A stretch of 5,385 nucleotides of DNA, from the NCBI GenBank assembly GCA_022615525.1, contig JAKEGN010000072.1, positions 1 through 5,385 of the forward strand. The letters are read 5' to 3'. A program made the position numbers and the translations under genes. The notes below the pieces were generated by a model that was not told the origin of the DNA, did no database searches, and was given only the letters and a program-made list of their open reading frames with translations. Numbering within the stretch: position 1 is the stretch's first letter; every line of letters starts with the position of its first letter. Positions 1 through 5,385 of the stretch are shown here, one piece after another. Source of the DNA: Woeseiaceae bacterium (GTDB lineage Bacteria; Pseudomonadota; Gammaproteobacteria; Steroidobacterales; Woeseiaceae).

Positions 1-40
1 GCGCTCCTGCAGGGCAATCCCATCGACGGCGATGCGAGCT

Positions 41-838
41 CTAAGATCGCTCGTCCGGGAAGTTCTGCTCAAGCACCTTGCGCGCGTCGGCAGCGAGCTC
101 GGTCATGCCGAGTGCTTCGTAGGCCTCGATCAGCAGGCGCAGCGATTCGGCTCCGCTGTCTGCGCCGTGATACTCCTCGAGTGCCGTCTTGGCGCGGTTG
201 GCGGCAGCCACATAGGCGCCGAGCTTGAGGTAGTAGGCCGCAACACTGTTCTCGTATGCGGCGAGCCGGTTCTTCAGGTAGATCATGCGCTGCCTCGAAT
301 CCTCGGCATACGGACTCGCGGGATAGCGTTCGACCAGGCGCCGGAAAGTCGAGAACGACAGTTCGGCATCGACCGGCGGCCGATTGTCAGTGTTGCGGCG
401 AAACAGTTTCTCCAGGGCTCCCTTGTCCTGGTCGAAATACGTCAGACCTTTTACGTACAACGCGTAGTCGACCCGCGGATGCGTAGGGTTTTCGCGAACG
501 AAAGTGTCCGCGGCATCGATGGCCTGTTCCTTCTGGCCAGCCTTGTAGTAGGCATAGGCAAGTTCCAGCTGGATCTGGGTGGCGAACTCGCTGAATGGAA
601 AGCGCGCCTGCAGGGCTTCGTAAATCTCGATGGCACGCCGGTAATTGCCGCTTTCCAGGGAAATCTGCGCCTTTTCGTAGGCTTGTTTGATGTCCCTGAC
701 GAAGGCATCCTCCTGCTCATCATTACCGGCGCAGGCGCCGAGCAGCAGGGCAAGCGCCGCCACCGGCAGGAAGCGCCGCAGGGTCTTTCTGACGCTGTGC
801 CCCTGAATCGCTGCGTGAAGTTGCGCGAGCTTGTTCAT
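41..838 (-). CDS. bamD: BamD, outer-membrane beta-barrel assembly lipoprotein
   Basis: Predicted periplasmic lipoprotein of the BAM complex, anchored in the outer membrane; with BamA it folds and inserts beta-barrel proteins. From the chosen ATG at 838 it is 265 residues (E. coli BamD, 245). The signal peptide has basic residues (RKTLRR, 17-22), a hydrophobic core and the lipobox LGAC, with the lipidated Cys at 36. Ala at +2 instead of Asp fits sorting to the outer membrane. The rest is TPR-like helical repeats, from about residue 50 to the end. Family signatures seen are RFPFSEF (79-85), AYAYYKAG (94-101), NPTHPRVDY (117-125) and the later YLKNRLAAYENSVAAYY, all closely matching E. coli BamD. 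The frame stays open upstream to 994, but that would overlap rluD and put an implausible extension before the signal peptide. ATG 838 or ATG 844 is therefore preferred; neither has a good Shine-Dalgarno. It is divergent from rluD, as in E. coli. The family assignment is secure; the exact start is not. Confidence 0.95.
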   Translation of the reverse strand: MNKLAQLHAAIQGHSVRKTLRRFLPVAALALLLGACAGNDEQEDAFVRDIKQAYEKAQISLESGNYRRAIEIYEALQARFPFSEFATQIQLELAYAYYKAGQKEQAIDAADTFVRENPTHPRVDYALYVKGLTYFDQDKGALEKLFRRNTDNRPPVDAELSFSTFRRLVERYPASPYAEDSRQRMIYLKNRLAAYENSVAAYYLKLGAYVAAANRAKTALEEYHGADSGAESLRLLIEAYEALGMTELAADARKVLEQNFPDERS

Positions 839-864
839 CAACATCCCGAATTGAATACTTGCCG

Positions 865-878
865 CCGGCTGGTGCCGG
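865..878. repeat. Short dyad CCGGC-N4-GCCGG, copy 1
   Basis: Perfect 5-base inverted repeat CCGGC / GCCGG around the 4-base centre TGGT, in the spacer between bamD and rluD. An identical pair of arms recurs at 930-943. If bamD transcription starts near 890, this copy lies in its 5' leader and could form a small GC-rich hairpin. It could equally be a protein-binding dyad or a chance product of GC-rich DNA. No function is assigned. Confidence 0.4.
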
Positions 879-896
879 AATCGGGCCAAGTGCCGA

Positions 897-902
897 AGTA
901 TA
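897..902 (-). promoter_or_regulatory. Candidate -10 box of the bamD promoter
   Basis: Read on the minus strand this is TATACT, five of six matches to the sigma-70 -10 consensus, and the only good match I see in the spacer upstream of bamD. No recognisable -35 hexamer lies 16-18 bases upstream, and there is no extended TG, so the promoter would need an activator or tolerate a poor -35. The implied transcript start near 890 gives a leader of about 50 bases to ATG 838. The overlapping plus-strand reading TATACC (899-904), in the palindrome GTATAC, could serve rluD but is weaker. Confidence 0.3.
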
Positions 903-929
903 CCGTAAACTGCAATGCCGCTACCCGGA

Positions 930-943
930 CCGGCAACCGCCGG
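930..943. repeat. Short dyad CCGGC-N4-GCCGG, copy 2
   Basis: Second perfect CCGGC / GCCGG inverted repeat, around the centre AACC, just upstream of the rluD start. Arms and spacing are identical to the copy at 865-878; the centres are 65 bases apart and lie on either side of the GTATAC palindrome. The match between the copies is what makes them worth recording; the role is unknown. Confidence 0.4.
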
Positions 944-962
944 ATGCAGCTGAAATTCCCGA

Positions 963-1934
963 ATGAACGACGCAAAACCAGCAGAACGACTCACCCAACC
1001 TGTCCCTGCTCAGCTGGACGGCCAGCGATTGGACCTGGCACTGGCGCGGATGTTTCCGGACTATTCGAGAAGCCGCCTGAAAGAATGGATACTGCAGGGC
1101 CGCGTCACCGTGCACGGCGCCAGCAGAAGGCCGAGGGATCCCGTGCAAGAGGGCGAACTCGTGGAACTCACGGTCGTCGCTGAAGCGGCGGTTGTAAGCC
1201 TCCCGGAGTCGATAGACATCGATGTCGTTTACGAGGATGACGACCTGCTGATCATCAACAAACCTGCGGGGCTGGTGGTGCATCCCGGTGCGGGCAACAC
1301 GCGCGGTACGCTGATGAACGGCCTGTTGCATCACGCACCGCAACTGGCAACTTTGCCGCGGGCGGGAATCGTTCATCGCCTCGACAAGGACACGAGCGGC
1401 CTGCTGCTCGTGGCCAAAACCCTGACGGCACATACCGCGCTGGTGAGACAGTTGGCCGAACGCAGGATCACGCGAAAATACGTCGCCGTATGCAACGGCG
1501 TGTTGACGGGCGGCGGCACCGTCGATGCGCCAATTGGCCGGCATCCCGTGGACCGCAAGAGAATGACCGTACGCGATGACGGAAAGCCGGCAATTACGCA
1601 TTACCGTGTCATCGAACGATTCGCGTCGCATACGTATATAGGTGTCGAACTGGAGACGGGCAGGACACACCAGATCAGGGTGCACCTTGCGCACCGGCGT
1701 CACCCGCTGGTCGGTGACAGCACCTACGGCGGGCGGCTCGCTCTGCCAGCCGGCGCGGGCGATGAATTGATCGATGCCTTGCGCCGTTTTCGCCGCCAGG
1801 CATTGCACGCGCAAAACCTTTCGTTCATGCATCCTCGCAGCGGTTTGCCCGTCAATGTCAGCGTCGATCCTCCGGTCGATTTCCTGCAGCTGTTGCAGGT
1901 GCTGCGCCATGCGGCGCCGGCGGTCAAATCCTGA
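963..1934 (+). CDS. rluD: RluD, 23S rRNA pseudouridine(1911/1915/1917) synthase
   Basis: Cytoplasmic pseudouridine synthase of the RluA family. E. coli RluD isomerises U1911, U1915 and U1917 in helix 69 of 23S rRNA, supporting late 50S assembly. The protein has 323 residues (E. coli, 326). An N-terminal S4 RNA-binding domain spans about residues 17-75, with RLDLALARMFPDYSRSRLKEWI (22-43) nearly identical to E. coli. The catalytic domain follows: VVYEDDDLLIINKPAGLVVHP, then HRLDKDTSG with the catalytic Asp at 141, then LETGRTHQIRVH (230-241) and HPLVGDSTYGG. The S4 domain and the match over HPGAGN and HPLVGD favour RluD over RluC or RluA. The ATG at 963 gives the usual short N-terminus, but no clear Shine-Dalgarno precedes it. 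It is divergent from bamD, and its TGA overlaps the next ATG by one base. Confidence 0.95.
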   Translation: MNDAKPAERLTQPVPAQLDGQRLDLALARMFPDYSRSRLKEWILQGRVTVHGASRRPRDPVQEGELVELTVVAEAAVVSLPESIDIDVVYEDDDLLIINKPAGLVVHPGAGNTRGTLMNGLLHHAPQLATLPRAGIVHRLDKDTSGLLLVAKTLTAHTALVRQLAERRITRKYVAVCNGVLTGGGTVDAPIGRHPVDRKRMTVRDDGKPAITHYRVIERFASHTYIGVELETGRTHQIRVHLAHRRHPLVGDSTYGGRLALPAGAGDELIDALRRFRRQALHAQNLSFMHPRSGLPVNVSVDPPVDFLQLLQVLRHAAPAVKS

Positions 1935-2674
1935 TGGCGGGGTGGCTGAAAGCCGACTGGCCAGCGCCCGCGGGCGTCGTCGCTGGCACCAGCCTGCGCT
2001 CCGGCGGTGTAAGTGGCGGGCCTTACGATTCCCTGAACCTCGGCGCTCACGTGGGAGACAGCGCCGGCTGCGTCGAGGAGAATCGCCGGCGCTTTCTCGA
2101 GACCTGCAAGGTGCCGGCGGAGCCTGTCTGGTTGAGCCAGGTGCATGGGATTCGGGTGATCGTCGACCCGCCGCACGCAGCCGTTGCGCCTGAAGCCGAC
2201 GCGATACTGGTTCGTGGCGCCGGAAAGGCTTGTGCCGTGTTGACCGCCGACTGCCTGCCGGTGCTGTTTACCAGCCAGGACGGCGACGAAGTTGCCGCAG
2301 CGCACGCAGGCTGGCGCGGTCTCCTGAACGGCGTGCTCGAAGCCACGGTAGCGGCCATGACTGCGCCGCCTGGCCGGATCCTGGCCTGGTTCGGCCCGGC
2401 CATTTCGCAGCCATCCTTCGAGGTCGGCCCGGAGCTGCATGATCAATTCTGCGACCGTGATCCTGCCGCGGCCCTGCATTTCGCCAGGAACGCACGGGGC
2501 CGCTGGCAGGCCGACCTTTACGGCCTGGCGCGCCAGAGGCTCGAGGCAGCCGGATTACGGCAGGTTTTCGGTGGCGGCCTCTGCACGTACGCGGACCGGC
2601 AGCGGTTTTTCTCCTACCGCCGGGACGGCGAATGCGGCCGCATGTGCAGCTTCGTTTTTCGAAATCCGCCTTGA
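1934..2674 (+). CDS. pgeF: PgeF/YfiH, laccase-domain peptidoglycan-editing / purine nucleoside protein
   Basis: Cytoplasmic member of the YfiH (DUF152, Cu-oxidase_4) family. Two activities are described for the family: purine nucleoside phosphorolysis/adenosine deamination, and in E. coli a role in preventing misincorporation of L-Ser for L-Ala in peptidoglycan precursors. The sequence cannot decide between them. It has 246 residues (E. coli, 243). The metal-binding active-site residues are all present: His71 in LSQVHG, Cys107 in LTADCLPV and His124 in AAAHAGWRG, at the same numbers as in E. coli YfiH. Other family motifs are YDSLNLGAHVGD (31-42), WFGPAIS and the C-terminal CTYADRQRFFSYRRDGECGRM. 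The ATG at 1934 shares its A with the rluD stop (TGATG) and lacks a good Shine-Dalgarno, which suggests termination-reinitiation coupling. The last codons and stop overlap the proposed heat-shock promoter of clpB. Confidence 0.95.
   Translation: MAGWLKADWPAPAGVVAGTSLRSGGVSGGPYDSLNLGAHVGDSAGCVEENRRRFLETCKVPAEPVWLSQVHGIRVIVDPPHAAVAPEADAILVRGAGKACAVLTADCLPVLFTSQDGDEVAAAHAGWRGLLNGVLEATVAAMTAPPGRILAWFGPAISQPSFEVGPELHDQFCDRDPAAALHFARNARGRWQADLYGLARQRLEAAGLRQVFGGGLCTYADRQRFFSYRRDGECGRMCSFVFRNPP
2055..2098 (+). repeat. Strong intragenic inverted repeat in pgeF
   Basis: The arms 2055-2068 and 2085-2098 pair at 13 of 14 positions: GAGAcAGCGCCGGC against GCCGGCGCTtTCTC, with one C/T mismatch between 2059 and 2094. 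They enclose a 16-base loop that contains GAGGAG. The inner nine pairs (2060-2068 with 2085-2093) are perfect and mostly G-C. As RNA this would be a stable hairpin over codons 41-55 of pgeF. No U-tract follows, so it is not a standard terminator. It may be a structural element, a binding dyad or a coincidence of codon use. Confidence 0.5.
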
Positions 2675-2697
2675 AATAAGGCCATACGGCGCTATGT
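2670..2697 (+). promoter_or_regulatory. Candidate sigma-32 heat-shock promoter of clpB
   Basis: CTTGAAA (2670-2676) is an exact match to the sigma-32 -35 core. It is followed after 13 bases by CGCTATGT (2690-2697), which matches the -10 consensus CCCCATNT at five of the seven specified positions. The spacing is within the known range for heat-shock promoters. The -35 contains the TGA stop of pgeF. Transcription would start around 2702-2705, leaving a leader of about 30 bases before the clpB ATG. clpB is sigma-32 controlled in E. coli, so the position fits biologically. The TTGAAA could also act as a sigma-70 -35, but its -10 (TATGTC) is poor. Confidence 0.6.
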
Positions 2698-2734
2698 CCT
2701 GCGCAGTCATGCCACACGATCCCGGGTTCGCTTT

Positions 2735-5314
2735 ATGAGAATGGACAAACTGACAAGCAAGTTTCAGATGGCGCTGGCCGAGGCCCAGTCCCTGGCCGTG
2801 GGCCAGGATCACCAGTTCATCGAGCCGGTGCACGTCCTCGTGGCCCTGCTGGACCAGCAGGGCAGCACCGTTCGCGGCCTGCTGGTGAAGTCCGGCGTCA
2901 ATGTGAACCTGCTGCGCTCCCAGCTCGGCGTGGCACTCGACCGGCTGCCGAAGGTCGAGGGTACGGGCGGCGATATCCATATCGGTAATGACCTCAACAA
3001 GCTGCTGAACCTGACGGACAAGCTCGCGCAGAAACGCAACGATCAGTTCATTTCGAGTGAACTGTTCGTACTGGCGGCCCTGGATGACAAATCGCCGCTT
3101 GCCAACACCCTGAAACAGGCAGGCGCAGTCCGCGGAGCGATCGAGAAAGCGGTCGACGAATTGCGGGGCGGCCAGCAGGTGAACGATCCGAATGCCGAAG
3201 ACACGCGGCAGGCGCTGGAGAAGTACACCATCGACCTGACCGAGAGGGCGGAGCAAGGCAAGCTTGACCCGATCATCGGGCGGGATGACGAAATTCGCCG
3301 AACCATTCAGATACTGCAAAGGCGCACCAAGAACAACCCGGTGCTGATCGGCGAGCCGGGCGTCGGCAAGACTGCGATCGTCGAGGGCCTGGCACAACGC
3401 ATAGTCAACAACGAAATCCCCGACGGACTGCGCAACAAGCGCATCCTGTCGCTGGACATGGGCGCGCTGATCGCAGGCGCAAAATTCCGCGGTGAGTTCG
3501 AAGAGCGGCTGAAATCGGTGCTCAACGATCTTGCCAAGCAGGAAGGCCAGATCATTCTTTTCATCGACGAACTGCATACCATGGTCGGCGCCGGCAAGGC
3601 CGAAGGTTCGATGGACGCGGGCAATATGCTGAAACCGGCGCTGGCACGAGGCGAACTGCATTGCGTGGGTGCGACGACGCTCGACGAATACCGCAAGTAC
3701 GTCGAAAAGGACGCCGCTCTCGAACGGCGATTCCAGAAAGTACTGGTGAACGAGCCGACGGTCGAGGACACGATTGCCATCCTGCGCGGCTTGAAGGAAC
3801 GCTACGAGGTACACCACGGAGTCGAAATCACGGACCCGGCGATTGTCGCGGCGGCCACGCTGTCTCACCGGTACATCAGCGACCGCCAGCTTCCGGACAA
3901 GGCGATCGACCTTATCGACGAGGCCGCGTCGCGTATCCGCATCGAAATCGACTCGAAGCCGGAAGTCATGGACCGGCTGGAGCGCCGCATCATCCAGCTG
4001 AAAATCGAACGCGAAGCGCTGAAAAAAGAGTCCGACGAAGCGTCCAAAAAACGCCTGGACGACCTCGAGTCGCAGCTCGGCGACCTGGAACGGCAGTATT
4101 CCGACCTCGAGGAGATCTGGAAAGCCGAGAAGGCGGCGATGCAGGGTGCGGCGCACATCAAGGAGGAACTGGAGCGCACCCGGCTGGAGCTCGAAACCGC
4201 TCACCGTGCAGGAGACCTCACCCGAATGTCCGAATTGCAATATGGCCGTATTCCCGAACTCGAAAAGCAGTTGGCCGAGGCAATGAAAGCCGAGTCGAAG
4301 GAGACGACGTTGCTTCGCAACAACGTCACCGAGGAGGAAGTTGCCGAAATCGTCTCCAAGTGGACGGGCATCCCGGTATCGAAAATGCTCGAAGGCGAGA
4401 AGGAAAAACTGCTGCAGATGGAAACCATCGTGCAGAAGCGCGTCGTGGGTCAGGAGGAAGCCCTCACGGCGGTTGCGAACGCCATCCGCCGCTCGCGGGC
4501 CGGGCTTTCGGACCCGCGGCGTCCCATCGGCTCGTTCCTGTTCCTCGGTCCTACCGGGGTCGGCAAGACCGAGCTGACCAAGGCACTGGCCGGATTCCTG
4601 TTCGATACAGACGACGCGATGGTGCGTCTCGATATGTCCGAATTCATGGAGAAACACTCGGTGGCCCGATTGATCGGGGCGCCGCCGGGTTACGTTGGTT
4701 ACGAGGAGGGCGGCTACCTGACCGAAGCGGTGAGGCGGCGCCCGTACTCCGTCATATTGCTCGACGAGATCGAAAAAGCGCACCCGGATGTTTTCAACGT
4801 GCTATTGCAGGTGCTGGACGATGGGCGGCTGACCGACGGACAGGGACGAACCGTGGATTTTCGCAACTGTGTCATCGTGATGACTTCGAACCTCGGTTCG
4901 CAGATGATCCAGGAAATGGCCGGCGAACAGAATTACGTCGCGATGAAACAGGCGGTCATGGAGATCGTGTCACAGCACTTCCGGCCAGAATTCATCAACC
5001 GTGTCGACGACGTGGTCGTGTTTCATCCATTGGGACGGGAGCACATTCGCAAGATCGTCGATATTCAGCTCGGGTATCTGCACAAGCGGCTTGCGGACCG
5101 CGATATGACCATCGTGCTGACGGATGCGGCGCGCGACAAGCTGGCGGCGACAGGGTTCGATCCGGTGTACGGCGCCCGCCCGTTGAAGCGGGCGATTCAG
5201 CAGCAGGTGGAGAATCCGCTCGCGCAGGAGATCCTGCGAGGACGGTTCAAGCCCGGAGATACCATCGAAATCGGCGTTGCCGACAATCAACTGGAGTTTC
5301 AGAAGGCGGCATGA
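2735..5314 (+). CDS. clpB: ClpB, AAA+ protein disaggregase (Hsp104 family)
   Basis: Cytoplasmic hexameric ATPase that, with DnaK/DnaJ/GrpE, threads polypeptides out of heat-induced aggregates. The protein has 859 residues (E. coli, 857), and key residues fall at E. coli numbers. The order is: Clp N-domain (1 to about 145); NBD1 with Walker A GEPGVGKT (Lys212), Walker B FIDE (Glu279) and Arg331/Arg332; coiled-coil M-domain (about 409-525, with Tyr503 in LQYGRIPELEKQL); NBD2 with Walker A GPTGVGKT (Lys611), Walker B LLDE (Glu678), pore Tyr653 in GYVGYEEGG, Arg756 in EFINR and sensor-2 Arg815 in GARPLKR. The M-domain and the absence of a ClpP-binding loop motif separate it from ClpA and ClpC. 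The first pore loop reads GAKFRG, with Phe251 where E. coli has Tyr. The start MRMDKLTSKFQMAL aligns with E. coli MRLDRLTNKFQLAL, although no clear Shine-Dalgarno precedes it. It lies 60 bases after pgeF. No terminator hairpin is evident after its stop. Confidence 0.99.
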   Translation: MRMDKLTSKFQMALAEAQSLAVGQDHQFIEPVHVLVALLDQQGSTVRGLLVKSGVNVNLLRSQLGVALDRLPKVEGTGGDIHIGNDLNKLLNLTDKLAQKRNDQFISSELFVLAALDDKSPLANTLKQAGAVRGAIEKAVDELRGGQQVNDPNAEDTRQALEKYTIDLTERAEQGKLDPIIGRDDEIRRTIQILQRRTKNNPVLIGEPGVGKTAIVEGLAQRIVNNEIPDGLRNKRILSLDMGALIAGAKFRGEFEERLKSVLNDLAKQEGQIILFIDELHTMVGAGKAEGSMDAGNMLKPALARGELHCVGATTLDEYRKYVEKDAALERRFQKVLVNEPTVEDTIAILRGLKERYEVHHGVEITDPAIVAAATLSHRYISDRQLPDKAIDLIDEAASRIRIEIDSKPEVMDRLERRIIQLKIEREALKKESDEASKKRLDDLESQLGDLERQYSDLEEIWKAEKAAMQGAAHIKEELERTRLELETAHRAGDLTRMSELQYGRIPELEKQLAEAMKAESKETTLLRNNVTEEEVAEIVSKWTGIPVSKMLEGEKEKLLQMETIVQKRVVGQEEALTAVANAIRRSRAGLSDPRRPIGSFLFLGPTGVGKTELTKALAGFLFDTDDAMVRLDMSEFMEKHSVARLIGAPPGYVGYEEGGYLTEAVRRRPYSVILLDEIEKAHPDVFNVLLQVLDDGRLTDGQGRTVDFRNCVIVMTSNLGSQMIQEMAGEQNYVAMKQAVMEIVSQHFRPEFINRVDDVVVFHPLGREHIRKIVDIQLGYLHKRLADRDMTIVLTDAARDKLAATGFDPVYGARPLKRAIQQQVENPLAQEILRGRFKPGDTIEIGVADNQLEFQKAA
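3179..3181 (+). other. Candidate internal GTG start for short ClpB (Val149)
   Basis: In-frame GTG at codon 149 in the linker between the N-domain and NBD1. E. coli clpB uses GTG at Val149 to make the N-domain-less isoform (about 80 kDa), and both the residue number and the local sequence (RGG..VND) agree here. The upstream GGGGCGG (3165-3171, seven bases from the GTG) is G-rich but a weaker Shine-Dalgarno match than E. coli's GGAGG. The codon is certain; its use as a start is inferred from homology. Confidence 0.45.
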
Positions 5315-5326
5315 AGCTTCTATAAT
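5298..5326 (+). promoter_or_regulatory. Stable-RNA-type promoter after clpB
   Basis: A perfect -10 TATAAT (5321-5326) lies 17 bases after TTCAGA (5298-5303), a four-of-six -35 match inside the last clpB codons. The -10 is followed by GCGCCGCG, a GC-rich discriminator that closely resembles the TATAATGCGCC context of E. coli rrn P1 promoters, where it underlies stringent control. The start would be near 5332-5334. In E. coli an rRNA operon (rrnG) follows clpB, so an rRNA or tRNA transcript is the leading guess. The transcribed gene is outside the window, and a strongly expressed protein gene is possible. The -10 is convincing; the type of product is inferred. Confidence 0.6.
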
Positions 5327-5332
5327 GCGCCG

Positions 5333-5368
5333 CGGATTCCGGCCCGGATCTCCGCACGGATTCCTGTC
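5333..5368 (+). repeat. Three degenerate 12-base direct repeats in the leader
   Basis: Three adjacent 12-base units each begin with CGGAT, at 5333, 5345 and 5357: CGGATTCCGGCC, CGGATCTCCGCA and CGGATTCCTGTC. Seven of twelve positions are the same in all three (1-5, 8 and 10); units 1 and 3 share the first eight bases. The array starts at about the predicted transcript start. It could be a small tandem duplication, a regulatory leader element or chance. Confidence 0.4.
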
Positions 5369-5385
5369 CTGATCAATGAGTTACC

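Noticed and set aside
1..40. A possible minus-strand gene starting at ATG 23 downstream of bamD
   Set aside because: Only seven codons fit in the window, there is no Shine-Dalgarno, and the residues match nothing I recognise.
937..959. Sigma-E-like -35 (GGAATTT on the minus strand, 953-959) upstream of bamD
   Set aside because: bamD is in the sigma-E regulon of E. coli and this matches GGAACTT at six of seven positions, but the sequence at the correct spacing (TTGCC) does not resemble the sigma-E -10.
32..1183. A 383-codon plus-strand frame covering bamD and the start of rluD
   Set aside because: It is antisense to a well-supported BamD and runs out of frame into a well-supported RluD; it has no recognisable domain.
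921..1910. A 329-codon minus-strand frame opposite rluD
   Set aside because: Antisense shadow of rluD, with no recognisable motif and no ribosome-binding site.
2555..4783. A 742-codon open frame antisense to clpB and the end of pgeF
   Set aside because: It lies opposite two clear, full-length genes. The translation is rich in Arg, Leu, Val, Phe and Gln, as expected from the complement of GC-rich coding DNA, and shows no domain I recognise. Long antisense frames are common in such DNA.
3661..5325. A 554-codon frame on the plus strand, out of frame with clpB
   Set aside because: The translation is Arg/Gly-rich and low in hydrophobic residues, typical of a shifted reading of a GC-rich gene, and clpB is intact across the whole stretch.
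5376..5385. ATG AGT TAC at the right edge as a possible gene start
   Set aside because: Three codons without a Shine-Dalgarno are no evidence, and the promoter upstream looks more like one for stable RNA.
5315..5385. A rho-independent terminator for clpB
   Set aside because: I looked for a GC stem followed by a T-run after the stop and found neither; the GC-rich segment is better explained as promoter discriminator and direct repeats.

Overview
The window is a chromosomal core segment of a gammaproteobacterium with GC-rich DNA (about 60% by eye). From left to right it holds bamD on the minus strand, then rluD, pgeF (yfiH) and clpB on the plus strand. This is the same order and orientation as the yfiO / rluD / yfiH / clpB block of Escherichia coli. 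All four proteins are full length and carry their diagnostic residues. I cannot name the genus: the ClpB sequence resembles both enterobacterial and pseudomonad forms. I see no phage, transposon, CRISPR or defence gene, and no sign of transfer.

Layout: positions 1-40 lie downstream of bamD and hold nothing I can identify. bamD (41-838, minus) encodes an outer-membrane lipoprotein of the beta-barrel assembly machine. The 124-base divergent spacer (839-962) holds a near-consensus -10 box for bamD and two matching short dyads. rluD (963-1934) encodes the 23S rRNA helix-69 pseudouridine synthase. It overlaps pgeF (1934-2674), a laccase-domain YfiH-family protein, by one base in TGATG, so the two are probably translationally coupled. 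A 60-base gap that starts with a sigma-32-like heat-shock promoter leads to clpB (2735-5314), the AAA+ disaggregase. Directly after the clpB stop is a TATAAT box followed by a GC-rich discriminator, like the P1 promoters of rRNA and tRNA operons. The product it serves lies beyond the right edge.

The genes do not form one pathway. They span envelope assembly (BamD), ribosome maturation (RluD), peptidoglycan or nucleoside housekeeping (PgeF) and protein disaggregation under heat stress (ClpB). rluD-pgeF looks like a two-gene constitutive unit. clpB probably receives readthrough from it plus its own heat-shock promoter. No novel system is visible. The items worth a second look are regulatory: the sigma-32 candidate, the conserved internal GTG start in clpB, the stable-RNA-like promoter with three 12-base repeats behind it, an unusually strong inverted repeat inside pgeF, and the paired dyads upstream of bamD and rluD.
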